Shown here: piece by piece, positions 48,347 to 61,050 of the stretch | Layout of the letters: the number at the start of each line of letters is the position of its first letter | How positions within the stretch are numbered: the stretch's first letter is position 1 | DNA from: Baylisascaris procyonis | Lineage: Eukaryota; Nematoda; Chromadorea; Rhabditida; Ascarididae | Length of the DNA: 64,000 nucleotides | Direction of reading: 5' to 3' | NCBI GenBank assembly: GCA_037389465.1 | Contig: JAZARR010000201.1 | Coordinates: 248,001 to 312,000, forward strand | Notes under the pieces: model-generated | Told to the model about the DNA's origin: nothing | Seen by the model: only the letters and a program-made list of their open reading frames with translations | The model's database searches: none | Translations under genes and position numbers: made by a program

Positions 48347-48475
48347 CTACATATTGTCACGTTCCACAGTTTATGTAATAAGTGCTATATTTTAGTTTTT
48401 GGCACTTTCATTTGGCGCTTTGGATTTTTTTCTAAAGGAGAGACTTTTGATCGGAAGTGGTTGAAGGAAAGATGA

Positions 48476-50844
48476 AGTATAGTTCAAAGTACAAGGCAAT
48501 TGTAATTCGAGAGGGTAAAAGAATATTGCAGTTACAATGTGTGTAAAGGAAATGAAATGCAATATGATAGTGCGTAATTTTAAGTAAGCTAGTGCTTATC
48601 ATCTTCGTTTAACGTATAAATAATATGCTTTAGTAAAGCGTCGTATAAAAGCGTTACTGCTCCGAGCAACTAAGCGGAAATTATTGGAAAGGTCTGCAAA
48701 AATTTTCAAAGATTTTATGAAATTTTTGCTCATTTATTTGTAGCTATTTAGTTATACGTGTCTATGCTATTTAGTTAGAAAAAAGTTGAAGATTCCGCAA
48801 TGTAATGAATTGAGGCCAATAGAAGACGAAGAAAATTGAGAGAAAATAAAATTTACATAATGAAAGCAATCGTTTCTTTATTATAATGCTAGCTTTTCCG
48901 GACTCACTTTTGTTCCGGTGAAAAGAATTAACTCTTTTTTTCCGGAATCGGTTTCATTTTTTCAAAGAAAATTTGTTTTACTGAAATCGGCAATGTATAC
49001 AAACACAAAATGAAATAATGCCCCTTTGAAATTTTTCGGAAATTTCCTCACCATTGTATTGTCTCGGATTTTAGCTATCAGGGACGATTTTTCATTAACA
49101 CTCTCTGACGAAGATAAATGCCCAATGATTTCTATTAACTGAATCGATGTCATTTTTCAAGAATATTTCATCCCGGAGATAATCAATCAAACAGTTGTTG
49201 TTTGATCTTCTAGGGTGGTCATCGTTGTCTTAAGCATTAACGATCGCTTAGCAAATAAATTTACCTTTCTTTAATGAAAAAAAAAAAAACCGCTTATAGT
49301 GGTAAGCAATGTGATCTACTCGATCAAGATAGATAAAATAACTTCCGTATCGTGCAATCTTCAAGAATATATATATATATATATAAGTGAATGAAAAATA
49401 ATATGATCATTGAATTTTTCTTTAAAATAGATCATTTTTATTTTGTGTGACGTATGTTATGTGCATTTCTGATCTTGGTACATTTCGTTCACGAACAACT
49501 AACTTTGAACATTTTTCTGGTCATATCGCGAAAATTTCACACAAATCCATACGATTGCATTTCATAAAGAATCCTACTTCGCTATAAAAGGCCTTTAAAG
49601 TAATATGAAATTAAAAAAAAAAAACCTTCTAGAATAGCATGAAGTATCTCAAATTTATCTCCTCTTGAATTGTACACATAAATCCTATGCATCTATAGCA
49701 AACGAAAGAATATGAAATATGTATAGGAAGGATCTAAGCAAAATGCATGCAATACATTATATGTGAACGAAACAGTGGATAATCCTTCATCAGCTAAATT
49801 GAGGCACAATTTTATAGATATGAATCTATGTATGGTTTTTCTCCACTTTATAAGAGTGGTAAGAGGATGTGGAACCTGATGAATTGTGCAATCACTACAG
49901 AAGTTTATGAGAGAATATTTCTGAAATTTTCGGAAATAAATATTCAGAATATTTTCAGTTTTATGTTGAAGCATAAATGAGGTTCCAAGTTGGACGAGAA
50001 AAAGTTTATTTCATTTTTTGATATTACCAAATGGTTGCTTCTAATCATTTGCGCATGAAAAATTTCTCATTTTTCTGCGTTACTTTCAATTCTTGCAGAG
50101 AGAGTTTTATACACGTTGTCTGCTAGGGTCACAACATTGAAAGCATCCAATACATTTGTGGTGCCATCTGGATGTTGATGCAATTATTGGTATTTCTTGA
50201 GAATCGTTTCAGAGGGTTTTATTAGGTGTAGAATTAATGGCTCTCTTCACTGAGGACATCCCGAATTCGGCCTCATGGGCCTGCGGCCCCCTTGAAAACT
50301 TCAAAGATAACGATTCGAAATTTCAAACTATTAGGTAACGATTCGAGGCCAAGGATGAATCATTCTTTTATCCTTGTTCTTTGTTATTTACGAGCTTGCT
50401 AATTTCTCTTGTGGACTTATTGTTTGAGTTTGCCGCTTGTTCGTTCGATTATGCTGATAGTGATTAGCGAAATGCCGAGATTTTTTAGCGTCAAAAGACG
50501 GGAACAAAGGGTTGCACCTAAATTATACTGTTTTCAGCGGTCTTGACCATCGGAACATATAAGCTTGGCCGCCAAACATGCCCTAATACCGTGGCAAATA
50601 TGCTAACTATTATGCTAAAGGAAATACAACTTTGTGATTATCTGTCGCCAAAAATGCTTGTTGGCCAGTAATCGCTGATCTCTTTTTCGGCCAACTTCGT
50701 CCGTCAAAATCATCCTTCAACGTGGATCGAAAATCACCTCTTGGTCCTTCGTACCTTTATCCGCGTTCCATTCCCTCCCATTCCGGCATTTTTGTCATCG
50801 CTCATTGCGGACACTCAGGACGCTGCCGTTTGAATAGCTTTCAC
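48476..50844. other. No supported gene
   Basis: AT-rich up to about 50200, with a short (AT)n run at 49368-49385, then somewhat more GC-rich. No exon with both splice sites was found. Confidence 0.4.
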
Positions 50845-51530
50845 CAGGAGAGTCCATTCTGGGCCAAATATCCTCGCATAGCAACATAGTAGTTCAGACC
50901 GCTCTTCTCAGCCATCAAACCTGCCAAAATTTTATGTTTCCCATGCATTACGATCGAAAGCTCATTAGGATGACGTCACGCCTTCATACATATGTGCACA
51001 GATGTGTCTGTCTGTATCTGTAACTGCCTCATGGGCAAATCTGCCTCATGAGCGGCGGAGACTGTATGACGTAATTCATTGGTATTTTCTATATTAGGAT
51101 TTTAGGTCCAAATTCCTCCTCAATTGCTATGTCTTGGAGTATACGTGAAAATATGAACGCGCTGTGTGATCTCGATATGCAGATTTTATCGGTCGGTACT
51201 GAGGGGAAGAATCATTTCCTCAAAGAATTGCAAAATTGACCTGAGCAATAGAAAATATCCTTTTCGGCTTTGTAATCGTCTGTGGGCGTTTAGCAGCTTG
51301 CTACCTTGATGAGCGGAATGCAGGAAGGCATATTGTGCCAGGTTCCACGCCAAATATTTCACCTTCAAATGCTCGTATTATCTGATTGCCCGTTTTCTGA
51401 GTGGACAAGTAACCAGCGTCATTTTTTGTTCTTTATCTCGTCTGCATCGTACCGGCTATCATACTCAAAGCTATGCTGTCACACATCACGTTCAAACAAA
51501 ACACCTCGTCCAAGTCGGAGGAGCCTTGCA
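50845..51530 (-). CDS. Two candidate exons of an unrecognised gene
   Basis: Exon 51530-51453 follows GTTTCTTTCCAAACAG and reads QGSSDLDEVFCLNVMCDSIA, LSMIA, ending in phase 1 at GCCG/GTACGA. Exon 50920-50845 follows ATTTTGGCAG and reads LMAEKSGLNYYVAMRGYLAQ, NGLS, ending in phase 2 at CCTG/GTGAAA. The split glycine codon joins them in frame. A possible 5' exon with ATG near 51790 (MIFVGEDEEMRRTRKSRGEA) follows a TATTTCAG acceptor. The region is more GC-rich than average. The same frame after 51453 continues past one TAA into a further run ending at another donor (TTTGAAG/GTGAAA at 51360), so splicing may vary or the locus may be decaying. Family unknown. Confidence 0.32.
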
Positions 51531-51799
51531 CTGTTTGGAAAGAAACGCTATAGTGGTATAAAATCGTTCTTGGATAAGTATGAGGCGATAACCCGCCGAG
51601 GTGTTCTCTCCACTTATCAATCAGATCGCACTATACCTTTTTCAGATTTTTCGCTTCCGCCTTTTGCTAAGTCATTTTCCGCATGAGGTGTTCATCGACG
51701 AGTGTGAGCTTTTCGCCTCTTCATTCCGCTACGCTTCCCCCCGACTTTTTCGAGTCCTCCTCATCTCTTCATCCTCGCCAACGAAAATCATGCCGGATT

Positions 51800-54670
51800 A
51801 ATTGGGAAGACTGAAATATCTCCAGCTGTCTTCCTGTCGTAGATAATTAGACTACACAGGCAAATACCATGAGACCCATTCTTTCAAGAGCATATTCTAT
51901 CGATGCGGATCACTATAGTACTCTTGAAAGTCTCGAGGAGGATATCATCGAGCAAGTTTCTCACTTTCTTCTCTGAAATGCAAAACCACAGGTTTGTACC
52001 GATATATGACATGCTCACATACATAAAATAGCATAGATCACACAACCATATTAGAGCACTATGCGAGGATATTGCTGTTCATAAACAACGGAATTCCTGA
52101 CTTTCGGAAGTGTTTTCTTCTCATAACCAAGTTACCATATTACAGTGATTGGTCCTTAACGAATTTATTGATTATAAATGGAATATGAAATGAAGGAATT
52201 TGTGTGGGCCATGGATGCTAATGAAAACAGAGAATGAGTTCCGATGTGCTAATCAATAATTTAAATAATTTTTTTTTTACACAAGAAGTTGTTATTGCAT
52301 GGAAATATACTTGAAAAAAAATTTTTTTCCGGCCAAAGCTAAAAAAATTTGATCATTCTTGGCTGTAATATCAATTCGAAAAGCTTTTAAGCAATATAGA
52401 ATAAATGCATAAGATAACCGCAATATTTTAATAGAGTCCCCTAGCATTCAATATTATTTATCTTTCGCCATCACCATAGCAATAGGCCGATATATGTTTA
52501 GTTAATATCCTTAGTGTATTGGCTATCACCTTAGCTTAAACGATTTTTATGAACAAAATGCAAGCATTGATGCTTTACGCATTAATCTCTTATGCAATTG
52601 TTTTCCGTTTTGCAAGACAAAGTAGTTGTTTTTATAGAGTTATTGTCCCTTTTGTTGTGAATTTAACTGCATTTATTTTCGGTGTGTTTAAATGATATTT
52701 TCTGCCGTCTTTTCAACAACACAATAAAGCAGAGGAAAAACTCATTGCCCGAGGGGACAAAATTTTGATGAGTTGTTTTTATATGGTTTTAGATATTACA
52801 TCTGTAAAGTTTCTCGTGATGAAGCCCTATCTATGCGTGTGCATATGTATGCCTGCCTATCTGTCCACACATTGGTTTCTACATGAAAACTATTGAAGTT
52901 ATAGCTAGGAAACTTATTGAGTGTATTTTCCACTGATGATTGACCTTCCATAATTTCTTCAACCCTCGTTTATCGGTTTCTAAAAGAGCTGCAGGTGGCA
53001 AACAACTTCAAAAACTTGACAAATATTTTAGGTGATTGGAAAATATTACACATCGGTTCAGTCGTCTAAGTTGAAATTTTTTGCAGAAGGTTTTATGAAT
53101 GGCAAAGCTGGTTGCAGTAATATATTATACACATATTTTATTATGTCTTTATAATATTTGAAATTGATTAGTGCGCTTAGACGAATATAAATGCACATAT
53201 CGCGCTGGTTTCTTTGATTCGTTTCTTTGTTTGTTCATATGGTTTAATTATGAAGTAAGGAAGTATTTATTCCATCAAAAAATTTCCACTGATGCTCCTA
53301 GGTAATGTGTTATTTTGGACGGAATAATCAAATTAGTATGAAACAATTTAAGCGAAATACGCTTCAATCAATGAAAAATAAATGAAGTAAACAACTGCAA
53401 TAGAGAAATTTTTAAACTTAAAATGCACATTTTCTTCATTTTTAATTATCTCACTAAGGTAGCTAATTACGGCAGTCAAAATAATCTTCACATCTTGCGT
53501 GAATGACTATTGAGTGATCTCGAAAGACTTGACAATTTGAGAAGTTGAAGTGTTTTGAGGGTGTGTTCTAGTGGCAGTCATAAATTCCTTACAAATGGAT
53601 AATGTTTATTCGCTATCACTCTTGAGGATTGATGCTGCGCAGTTCTATCGTTCTTTGATTTCTTCTTACTTAGGGGATCTTTCAATGCCTTAATTATAAG
53701 TCATTCGAATAATTTTATGTGTTTTTTTCTCCATCTCACCAAATTCTTTGTTTTTCTTGTGTTTCTTGTACTATTACCAGTCTTCAGCATCCATGAGGAT
53801 GAGTGACCGTACGAAACCGATAGGAGTTGGCGTTTCATTCAATGGATTTGTCAGTGGGCACTTCCACAAGCGTAGCCTTTCTAAATTCTATACTTCGTTC
53901 CGCTTTTCAGGATTTCGTAACACGTGTGCTTCAAAAATCCAGAAATCCATCTACGCGTATCTGCCCTTTATTATGTATCTTTGGAAATTTGCTTGGCAGA
54001 AGTGGATAATGGCCACGTCATTTCTTTATACAGTTTCAGCCTAGGAAGCATTAATACTGAAATTATGAAGTTGGGAGGTAAATGTGTGCAAAGTCCAACA
54101 TCCTGCACTAATTTGATCTTGCATTGCCATTGATTTGATCTAACAACTTCAAAAATTTTCTAAAGGCATGAAGATAAAAAAGAATTTGCATCCATCTTAC
54201 AGCGATTACTTTTTCTTGAAAGAAGTGGAGAATCACGTCAGAGGAGCTGATCAGGCGTACAGCTGACCTCATCCAAATGGCCAACCGGTTTTTAGATTGC
54301 AAGATCGGTTTTTATATTCGGATCGGTATAGAATGAAAAGCGATCGGCATTTTTGCATATTTAGCCGCATAGAACTTTTCCAAAATGAAATGCGCTAAAA
54401 AATTGTGCATGCCATATTGTATTCACCGACTTTCATAACCCAAATCTCATCGATTCTTTAGTGGAATTCGTAAAGGAAGATGTGCACAGACACGATGTCA
54501 ACATACTACAATTTTTCTAGGGAAATTAGCCGAAGATATTATAGGAACGAACATTTTACTGCCGGTTTGCATGATGGAGTTGGTGGATTAAAATCTAGAC
54601 GCATTATTCTGCATACTTTAGTTTTCGTTGGTAATTTATATAATTTATCAATGAGGCAAACCTGGCACAG
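51800..54670. other. No well-supported gene
   Basis: AT-rich. A plus-strand frame at 53779-54044 after a TTACCAG acceptor (SDRTKPIGVGVSFNGFVSGH and on) is open for 88 codons; a second frame is open after CCGCTTTTCAG at 53909. Overlap of the two makes neither convincing. At 54511-54631 a short exon-like run (EISRRYYRNEHFTAGLHDGV) precedes the gene at 54671, out of phase with it. Confidence 0.35.
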
Positions 54671-55617
54671 ATGGTATTGCTCATCTTCCTCCTCGTGTAC
54701 GCCCTATCCATTGTTATTCCTAACATAGAGTATATGTTAATTGCCCATATTCATGTGTTCGAATTTCACAATCAAAAGACAGCTCATTTAAGTGATATGG
54801 TAGTTAACTTATTTGTTCACCGAAAATTTATTGTGTGGGATGAATTTATTCGAGATCATATGCTGATTATTTGCTCGCGCATTCCTATTCAAATGGTCAG
54901 CTTACTTATTTCGCCACCTTATAAGGTAAATTTGCATACTAAATAAGCTTTATGTTGAGAGGTCATTCCCCGACTGCTGACCAACAACTTCAGTCCAAGC
55001 TTCCGTAGGCTCAACTTCTTACATTTTAGTACCTACGAGTCTAATATATATTAATTATGTTATCCTTTATTTCACCTTATCTGCTTATTGAATTGACATT
55101 CAGGTGGCTGAGTTGTTTTTAATTGTTGTGATAACCAAACTTACATATTGAAAAAAAAAACACCTTGCAAGCATTAAATAGAATCCATCGATCAGGAAGT
55201 TAATTTGTGTGATCAACAGCAAACTGCCGTTCATTTTGTTTCCATCCTTTTTTGGTCTGGTAAATTCCAACTAAAAAAATCTATGCGAATATTCAGCTAG
55301 GCATTTCGTTGGAATCACCACCTTTGAAGAACCTTCAATTCACAAGTGGTAATAATGTCTCTACCTTGAAAGTCTCAAAAATTTGCTGTAGCTATAACGC
55401 ATAGCTCCGCTTATTTATTCCAGCAAAAGAAACCTTTGTTGTCTTTAGGTGAATCTTCAAATAAGCTGACAATTTAACAGGATCAGAGCTACAATTGAAT
55501 CCTGAAAATATGCGCTTCTTGTGGCGATGTTTTACGCTTATAAATCCATTATTGCATTTTGCCCATATGGAATTGTTTTGTAGAGTGCTTCTGATTGAAA
55601 AAAAAAATGTATATTAG
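54671..55617 (+). CDS. Candidate complete three-exon gene, small membrane or secreted protein
   Basis: Exons 54671-54925, 55297-55348 and 55481-55617 join in phase to 147 residues ending in TAG. ATG 54671 is the first codon after a TGGCACAG acceptor, which suits a spliced-leader site. Donors are AAG/GTAAAT and AGTG/GTAATA; acceptors are GAATATTCAG and ATTTAACAG. The N terminus (MVLLIFLLVYALSIVIPN) is a signal peptide or membrane anchor. Then come HLSDMVVNLFVHRKFIVWDE, LGISLESPPLKNLQFTS and SELQLNPENMRFLWRCFTLI. A second hydrophobic stretch lies near residues 120-140. The family is unknown to me. The consistency of phases is the main support. Confidence 0.4.
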
Positions 55618-55867
55618 CTTAGAGAATATCGTTTTGCACATCGATTCGTATCCAATGGGCTCTCTTGATAAATTTTCCTCATCCCATCGGGAGGTATTTT
55701 GAAGATATCTTTGATCTTTGCTCGCAACTGTCCCCCAAAAAAATGTGGCAATGAAACAGCTGTGATTCTATGATTTCATTGCTGATGTTGTATACTGTAT
55801 TTGTGACAAGTGAGTCAACATAAACGATTGGTCCGTTATCGATCGTGGTCCCGCGATATCACTTTTG

Positions 55868-55921
55868 ATAAGGGAGAGGGAGGGGGCGAAGGGAGAGGGG
55901 AGGTGATGGATGGGAGGGGGG
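55868..55921 (+). other. G-rich tract, quadruplex-prone
   Basis: GGGAGAGGGAGGGGGCGAAG and onward: at least six runs of three or more G in about 54 bases. Confidence 0.6.
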
Positions 55922-57323
55922 ATGGTCTTGCTAAGCGTAAAATGCAGTCATTATTTCTATTAGCAAAGAACTGTTAAATTTTTTTGTCATTATGTCTAGC
56001 TGTAACAAAAATTGGTTTTGTTTAAAAATGGAAAGTTTGACGAATTAATTCAATAATATGAGTTCTTTGCAGAAAAAACTTCAGGAAGCCAAAAGGGTAC
56101 AGTTCAGCAGTTCCTGGCAAACAAAGTGCTGTGAGTTTTTCACCTCTTTTCGTTAAGATTCTATACTGCTGTCGTACGCGCCTCTCAGCGTTGTTTCCCT
56201 TCTGAGTGGACAAAGTTCTGTATGTTGGTGTCTGTTGGTGTCTGCCTATCGGACACAAAAATACGCCTAACACAAAATACGATATTTAGCATGAACAATT
56301 ATACGTAAGCAGTCACACACAAAGCTAAAAAATGCAAGTGTTATCAAGCGTACTGTAATAGAGAGTGGGTGCATACACGTCATTATAAACAAGGAATAAT
56401 ATCTTTATCGCGGTTGTATTATTCTCTATCAGGGAAATACTGAATTTTTTTTTTTATTAGTACTTCATAGAAGTGTTATACTTCGAATCCCTATTGCCAA
56501 GCGTCATCGGGCAATAACTTTTTCTATTATCATAGCAGCTCATTATCATTCGTTATTATCATTCGTTCATTCTTCATCGATTGTTGGGAACCTGCGGTCA
56601 CGAAGTGTATGTATGTTGCTCTCTGTCTCTGTCTGTAGGGCAACTCTAGTACTGCGATCGCCGAAGATGGAGGTTTAAAGCTAATTGAGCATGAGATATA
56701 CTAAAACTGATCTTTTGTGCATGAGATAAGCATTTTCTATATCGCCTTTCAAATCGATCTATCGGCTTCAAAAATAACAATTTCTCAATAATTGCGCTTA
56801 GTTGCTAATCACTCTTCGTGCTGATCGACTTTGTATTTATGATTGGATGGAGTCGGAGAAACGAATCTTTCATATGCAATTGATAAGAATATTGTGTGAA
56901 AACATTGATGCCTCTTATTATTTCTAGGCGAACTGTGCAAATAATACGTCTTCTACATGTAATTGCAAAGGCCTATGCCACGCTAGTTCATCTGATCCGT
57001 TTCATCACTAAATGATATTGGTAGAGTGGAAATCAGGACCATAGGAGAACTCAAATTTTCCCCATCTAAAATCATACAAATTATCGAGTGAAATAAGAAA
57101 AGATGCATTTTTTGCGGCTATTTCTTTGCTAGACCTATCTAGTTCCTACGGACCATGATGCCTGTACAGTATGCTACAGGCAAATCCGAGATACACCCCA
57201 TGATATGCGGCGAAGGATATGCCCTGCAAAAGCGAAAGGAAATCATCCAACAGACATATCCTTTTTTGGTCAATTTAAGCTCTGATCATTGACAACGTTC
57301 TTGCGTCTGTTAGTTTCGATAGG

Positions 57324-57325
<2 letters not shown>
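55922..57325. other. No well-supported gene
   Basis: A minus-strand frame at 56022-56273 (83 codons) and a plus-strand frame after an acceptor at 56470 (66 codons, no early ATG) overlap no splice partners. At 56928-57011, after TTATTTCTAG, a 27-codon cysteine-containing run (ANCANNTSSTCNCKGLCHAS) ends at TAA; too short to call. Confidence 0.3.

Positions 57326-57388
<63 letters not shown>
57326..57388. repeat. (AT)n microsatellite
   Basis: About 31 AT units. Confidence 0.97.
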
Positions 57389-57390
<2 letters not shown>

Positions 57391-57450
57391 AATCATATGG
57401 ATGCTAATTCCTCCTGAGGAAGTTTGTCTTCCAAAAATATAATTTTTCAG

Positions 57451-58359
57451 CGAAAGTGGAACGAAACTTATCTATGTACTTTTGTGAGTTTGTATTTATG
57501 AAACGCAGAATACGTCATCTTATTATTATTTATTTGTGTTTGCATGCTCGTTTATTTGCATTCTCAGGCCGAGAATCACAGGAGTTGCAGCTGCAAAATT
57601 TGATCAATTCCAGGTGTCCGTTGGGAGGAGGGGGTAACAAGAATGAAGCAGCGCATGGGAAGCAAACACTGAAATCGATCGTTGAAATAATTGCGTAACT
57701 TAAACAGTTTTTAATTTGCGTGCATTTTGCGGTAAAAATTTTCATTATGCTCAAATCGATTTATAAATCAATTTTCTTTCCAGAAATTTATATACCCTGC
57801 GGGAAGCGAAAATTTGTAAAGGAAGCGGAAGTGCTCGAAGCATTTATTTATTATTTGTTGACAGTTTATGCGATTGGTGCATCTGCTAAGAGAAATTAAT
57901 AAAAAAAAAAAAAAAACGCGTGATATGTTTATTCATTCAATACGATTTCCTATTCATTTATCACGCTAACACTATTGCTCAATCTTTGAATATATGGATC
58001 GATGGAAATTTTAGTAAATAAGTTGAGTATTTCTTATATTTATACACCTTAATAGTTTTATAATGAAATGTTCATTACTTTTGCAGTAAGGAATTACTAT
58101 ATCCCATTGCTCATGCAGTAGTATTTTGCTCTTAAATGTTTATTTCACCTGCATTACCAAAGGGAACTTCCGAATTGCTTTATTAGAGAAGGTTTCCGCA
58201 AGTGAAACATCCGAATCCTCAGTTCCTCCAAAAGTTCGAGGAAGAAGGCTTATGCATTGTGACAGTTCTGTTCCAGACGGTTTCCTTTTTCCACATTCTC
58301 ACCTAGAGGGTCAAGAAGTCTTTTTATTGTGCGAAGACAGAGAGCTTTACTTTATCTAA
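57451..58359 (+). CDS. Candidate 3' part of an unrecognised multi-exon gene
   Basis: Four small exons with good sites and agreeing phase: 57451-57483 (AATTTTTCAG; GTGAGT), 57568-57613 (GCATTCTCAG; CAG/GTGTCC), 57784-57815 (CTTTCCAG; GTAAAG) and 58119-58359 (TCATGCAG; stop TAA). Together: ESGTKLIYVLLPRITGVAAA, KFDQFQKFIYPAGSEN, then SILLLNVYFTCITKGNFRIA, VSASETSESSVPPKVRGRR and VFLLCEDRELYFI. The 5' exons would lie before the (AT)n array and were not found. An alternative at this place is a single-exon secreted peptide from ATG 57498 to 57698 with a signal-like start (KRRIRHLIIIYLCLHARLF). Function unknown. Confidence 0.33.
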
Positions 58360-60662
58360 ACTTGCAAAAGAAAGATTTCTGTTTGAAATATTTCACTATT
58401 CAGAAAATTTCTCTATTTGCGAAATACCTCATGTAATTCGATCTAATTCGATAGGCTCTCTTACTTAATGAGGTCTCGACCTCCAGAGGGAATGCGTCGA
58501 GCAACATGCAAAAGATTTCAATTTATTAATGTTCTAATTTTGTGCTCGTATTTCCATTACGTCACTACCTGTTCTCTCACCTGTCGCGTTTTTATTGAAA
58601 TCGTGAGAGCATTGTTTATAATGTGTGGTGGCCCAATATCCTCAACATTTAAGCGGCTATTCATTTCCACCACTCTACAAATACCATTGAATCGTTTCAG
58701 TTTGGCTGTATCTTCTCATCTATTCTAATTCTAAAGTAACGCGCATTAATCGGATACTGTAATGCATAGTCACGTTTTATTACGTTGTTTTTATTATTTT
58801 ATATTACTCTAAATATTACAAATATTCGTTCGAGTCGAAATGTTCACTTAATCTTAGAGAGCCGAAATCTGAAATGTGCCTAAAGTAATCTAGCAAAATC
58901 ATCGTTAAAGTAAAGTTGATACGAAAAGAAGCGAGAGCATATCGTGGGAAGTGTGAAGTTTGCGGGAAATACATCAGGCGAAAAAAAAATTAATGGATAT
59001 TTCGGTTGTCCGGCCGTTAGTATAGATTTTCCGCCAAAGACTCGTCTTTGTTTTAATAGAAGAGAGGTTGAGAGAGGGAAGGGAGGGGGAGGGGAGGAGG
59101 GAACGTATCAAGAGTTGCTTGGAAGGTGAGCCAGACGATTGTAATGCATGCATTTTTCGAAATGGTTAAATGTCTCCAATTGATTTTGAATTCCATCGAT
59201 CAATTCGAAATTCCATTTCAGGCTATGGAATAATTCGACCTAACAGGAAAATTATATAAGCGCTTAAATACAACCTCATCTCAGCGCCTTTTGCGAATGC
59301 AAAACTAGGTTCAGAACTTTTTTTCATGAAATCCATCAAAAATCTCGAGGAAAAGGATCTAAAATAGCAGCGCCGTCATCTCTTTCGCCAAGAGCTCTTG
59401 TTATTACTCATGATACTTCATCATCTTACTTCGCATTAGGCAATTATGCTATGAATATTATTTTATTTGTGGTTTATGTAATAGCGATCTAAGCCATAAC
59501 TCATAGACACACTCAACTAATGAACAATTTGGCACTGTTTTGCAAATATTCTCTCACATCGAGTGATGTTTTGGGAATTCCTCGCTGTTTTCTGCAAACG
59601 GCAAATGTTTCGAGGAAGTGGAACTTCTCTTCCTTAGAACTTCGGTAATTTTTATGGTCATAAATGGTCACAAAAAATAACTTTTGTGGTCATTAATGGT
59701 CACAAAAATATAGGTGTTTCAACACATCGGAGATAATTGAGAGTGCAATTTCGGTATTTACATAGTACACAGCGAGCGCTACATGATTGCGATAAATATA
59801 AATAAAATGTATGCATGCATATATATGCGTAAATTTGATCTTGCAATACTGAAGCATTTTTACGAAAAATTGTAGAAGATGCATAACAATAGAAAACATG
59901 AATCCGAGATTGATGAAAAAATTACATTGATAACATAATGAGATAACATTGCATTGATGACATGATAACACTTCTGAAACACTGATGCAGACTGCTTTTT
60001 TTTTTCTGAAAATAAAATGATAGAAATTAGAAACAGAGGAAGCAACTCCACTTTATCGTGAATGCCCCTCGTGAATTTGCGTTAGTTTCTGAAAAATTCG
60101 TCTATTCTATCGAATGTTAGTAAAGTTCACTCAATCCTCATATATCGAGAAAAAAGAAGATTTTAAGAACGAAAAATAACTGAATGACTGCAGCGCTATC
60201 ATTCACCAATCTCAGATTCAAATTTTATATTGCTATGTGACTTTTAAAATTTCTTCTAAAAATGCTTTTAGTTTACTGCAATATCATATCTACGCTTGTG
60301 CATATATGCTGTATTTTGATTATATTTGCCTTATTTATTTAGCGATTTGTTGCTAATATAAACGAAATCGTCCTCTAAATATTTGTTATGCATAATCGAA
60401 ATGAAAGAATCAATTTTATTTTACCCGATCAACTTATTATTTCTATAAGAATTATGAATAGGTAAAAATAAGGTGAAATACAACTATTTTTACATCACTA
60501 AATAATTTTACATCATGGAAGAATGCTTCATCACTTACCCTATATCATTTGCTCAGGTTTCATTCAACAAAAAATTTCGTACTCTTTAATAAATAGAAAT
60601 TAAAATATAAGTCATAATCTAATCTTGAGCTCAACTTATGGTGAGCCACTTTCTTTGCTTAC
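58360..60662. other. No supported gene
   Basis: Contains a plus-strand frame at 58468-58728 (MRSRPPEGMRRATCKRFQF and on) about 110 bases after the preceding stop, and an exon-like run ending at GGAAG/GTGAGC at about 59126 that passes through a purine tract (59068-59103). Neither has enough support. Confidence 0.35.
59654..59705. repeat. Tandem pair of TGGTCA direct repeats
   Basis: TGGTCATAAATGGTCACAAAA and TGGTCATTAATGGTCACAAAA lie about 33 bases apart. Each holds two TGGTCA hexamers spaced by four bases, a DR4-like layout of nuclear-receptor half-sites. It may be simple tandem duplication. Confidence 0.55.
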
Positions 60663-61050
60663 CATTCATCTGGATATTTCGTTCTCCAAAAATCATCTGA
60701 TATACTTCTTGCTTAAGCAACAAGATAATCCTCAAATCTTCTCACAAATCGAATAGTTTCACTTGAAATTTTTCAGCCCATTCTAGACTTAGCCAGATTT
60801 GGCCACGCCTGCTACTGTATTGGCCATTAGCATGTGTGATTTGTATTGGAATTATGGATGTACACCGTAATTTATCCGAGGTTTTCCAGTTTGAAGTTTG
60901 TTCACTTAATCGAAAATATTCAACTGCAAATTGAGAGTGATTTCGAAATTTCGTAAGCATTCTGACGTCTAAGTGTGTTTTTCTTCTGTGTTGCGCCACT
61001 GACGTTCTATTTGTGGCAACGATTTTGGATAACGCAATACGCTCGTATAC
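60663..61050 (-). CDS. Candidate exon with an in-frame TGA, unrecognised
   Basis: From an ACTAAG acceptor the frame is open for 102 codons (VYERIALSKIVATNRTSV, KFRNHSQFAVEYFRLSEQTS, RRGQIWLSLEWAEKFQVKLF) to TGA at 60744-60742. The same frame then stays open for 26 codons (EDLRIILLLKQEVYQMIFGE) to an AATG/GTAAGC donor. Either the gene ends at TGA or the frame is one exon with a nonsense change. At 102 codons a chance frame is still possible. No family recognised. Confidence 0.27.

Noticed and set aside
51306..51686. 126-codon plus-strand frame, the longest with an initiator codon in the window
   Set aside because: It lies opposite the better-supported minus-strand exons, starts at a non-ATG codon, and its length is near the chance maximum.
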